Part shown: positions 62,944 through 64,000 of the stretch, in pieces
How positions within the stretch are numbered: position 1 is the stretch's first letter
Layout of the letters: each line of letters starts with the position of its first letter
The notes under the pieces: model-generated
Seen by the model: only the letters and a program-made list of their open reading frames with translations
The model's database searches: none
What the model was told of the DNA's origin: nothing
Made by a program: the position numbers and the translations under genes
Assembly (NCBI GenBank): GCA_037951105.1
Contig: JBAMJV010003345.1
Location: 186,001 to 250,000 of the forward strand
Direction: 5' to 3'
Length of the DNA: 64,000 nucleotides
Source: Echinarachnius parma
Lineage: Eukaryota; Echinodermata; Echinoidea; Clypeasteroida; Echinarachniidae

Positions 62944-64000
62944 ATGCTCTCATATGAGGTAATTTACCTTTAAAGTACCCAAAATAGCCATCGAACGCAC
63001 CCCCTCCCCTCGACCCTCGCCTATGCAATATGCCGCCCATAGACATAACACGCAGCTGAAAGATTACGGCTGGGTATGCCAGCCGTAATTTCAAATTTTC
63101 TATGTCTAAAACCACTTATTTTTTCGAAATTTTTCTTTTAAAAGCTAGCTTATATATATCTGGCTACCCCCCACATATGCTCTCATATGAGGTAATTTAC
63201 CTTTAAAGTACCCGAAATCGCCATCTAACGCACCCCTCCTCAGGACCCTCGCCTATGCAATATACCGCCCATAGACATAACACGCAGCCCGAAAGATTAC
63301 CTGTAGCTGGGTATGTCAGACGTAATTTCAATTTTCTATATCTTAAACCACTTATTTTTAAAAGATTTTTGATTTAAAAGCTAGCTAATATATCTGGCTA
63401 TCCCGTACATATGCTCTCATATGAGGTAATTTACCGTTAAAGTACCCGAAATCGCCATTGAACGCACCCCTCCCCTCGACCCTCGCCTATACAATATACC
63501 TCTCATAGACACAACACACAGCCGAAAGATTACGGCTGGCTTCAGCCGGCGTAATTTCATTTTGTCCATATCTAAAACCACTTATTTATTCGAGATTTTA
63601 GTTTTAAAAGCTAGCTAATATATCTGGCTATCCCGTACATATGCTCTCATATGAGGTAATTTACAGTTAAAGTACCCGAAATCGCCATTGAACGCACCCC
63701 TCCCCTCGACCCTCGCCTATACAATATACCTCCCATAGACATAACACACAGCCGAAAGATTACGGCTGGCTTCAGCCTGAGTAATTTCGATTTTTCTATA
63801 TCTAAAACCACTTATTTTTTCGAGATTTTTCTTTTAAAAGCTAGCTAATATATCTGGCTATCCCGTACATATGCTCTCATATGAGGTAATTTACAGTTAA
63901 AGTACCCGAAATCGCCATTGAACGCACCCCTCCCCTCGACCCTCGCCTATACAATATACCGCGCATAGCTACAACACGGGGCCGAAGGATTACGGCTGGG
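62944..64000 (+). repeat. 232-bp satellite, runs off the right edge
   Basis: Units start at 62944, 63177, 63411, 63641 and 63871 (atgctctcatatgaggtaat). Each has tttaccgttaaagtacccga, cctcgaccctcgcctatac, cagccgaaagattacggctg, aaaccacttatttttt and aaaagctagctaatatatct. Later units are nearly identical. Confidence 0.95.

Noticed and set aside
62723-63115. Pro-rich and other frames at the right end
   Set aside because: They lie across the inverted G-run satellite and 232-bp satellite.

Overview
The window is eukaryotic, from an intron-rich marine invertebrate. The best guess is an echinoderm, probably a sea urchin. Grounds: intron/exon style, a tRNA-derived SINE whose tail carries GCGCTATATAA-type motifs, many small palindromic DNA elements, and an AT-rich non-LTR retrotransposon. 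The species call is inference; the genes do not depend on it.

Bases 5-39961 (+ strand) hold the last 38 exons of EPG5, the large Rab7-effector tether needed for autophagosome-lysosome fusion. Every junction is GT-AG. The exons sum to 6609 nt (2203 codons including the TAG stop) with one continuous frame, so the host gene looks intact. The 5' part, roughly 380 residues by comparison with the approximately 2580-residue vertebrate protein, lies upstream of the window. Intron 34 contains a nearly full-length LINE (about 31.9-36.7 kb) and intron 19 a truncated LINE fragment.

Bases 46711-48856 (- strand) hold FAIM, the Fas apoptosis inhibitory molecule, as four coding exons giving a 177-residue protein. 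EPG5 and FAIM converge; possible poly(A) signals on opposite strands lie 35 bases apart near 44.2 kb.

The most striking pattern is inside the genes. About twenty EPG5 exons, and two of the four FAIM exons, have one to five extra partial copies beside them. Most copies straddle one splice junction (intron end plus exon start, or exon end plus intron start), and usually only one copy is spliceable in frame. Some arrays are regular: about 190-bp units beside exons 28 and 31, 117 bp at exon 26, about 200 bp at exons 16 and 35.

From 51.5 kb on the DNA is repetitive: (CATCAC)n blocks; a roughly 160-bp satellite with long G-runs (about 19 units, 53.18-56.26 kb) and an inverted piece of it at 62.55-62.94 kb; a roughly 183-bp satellite (56.26-60.48 kb) split by a 2454-bp hAT-type element with a perfect 8-bp target duplication; a 598-bp direct duplication (61.2-62.4 kb); and a roughly 232-bp satellite running off the right edge. 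Several families of TTAA-flanked and other foldback mini-elements are scattered through introns and intergenic DNA. I saw no CRISPR array, prokaryotic operon, rRNA gene or functional tRNA gene.
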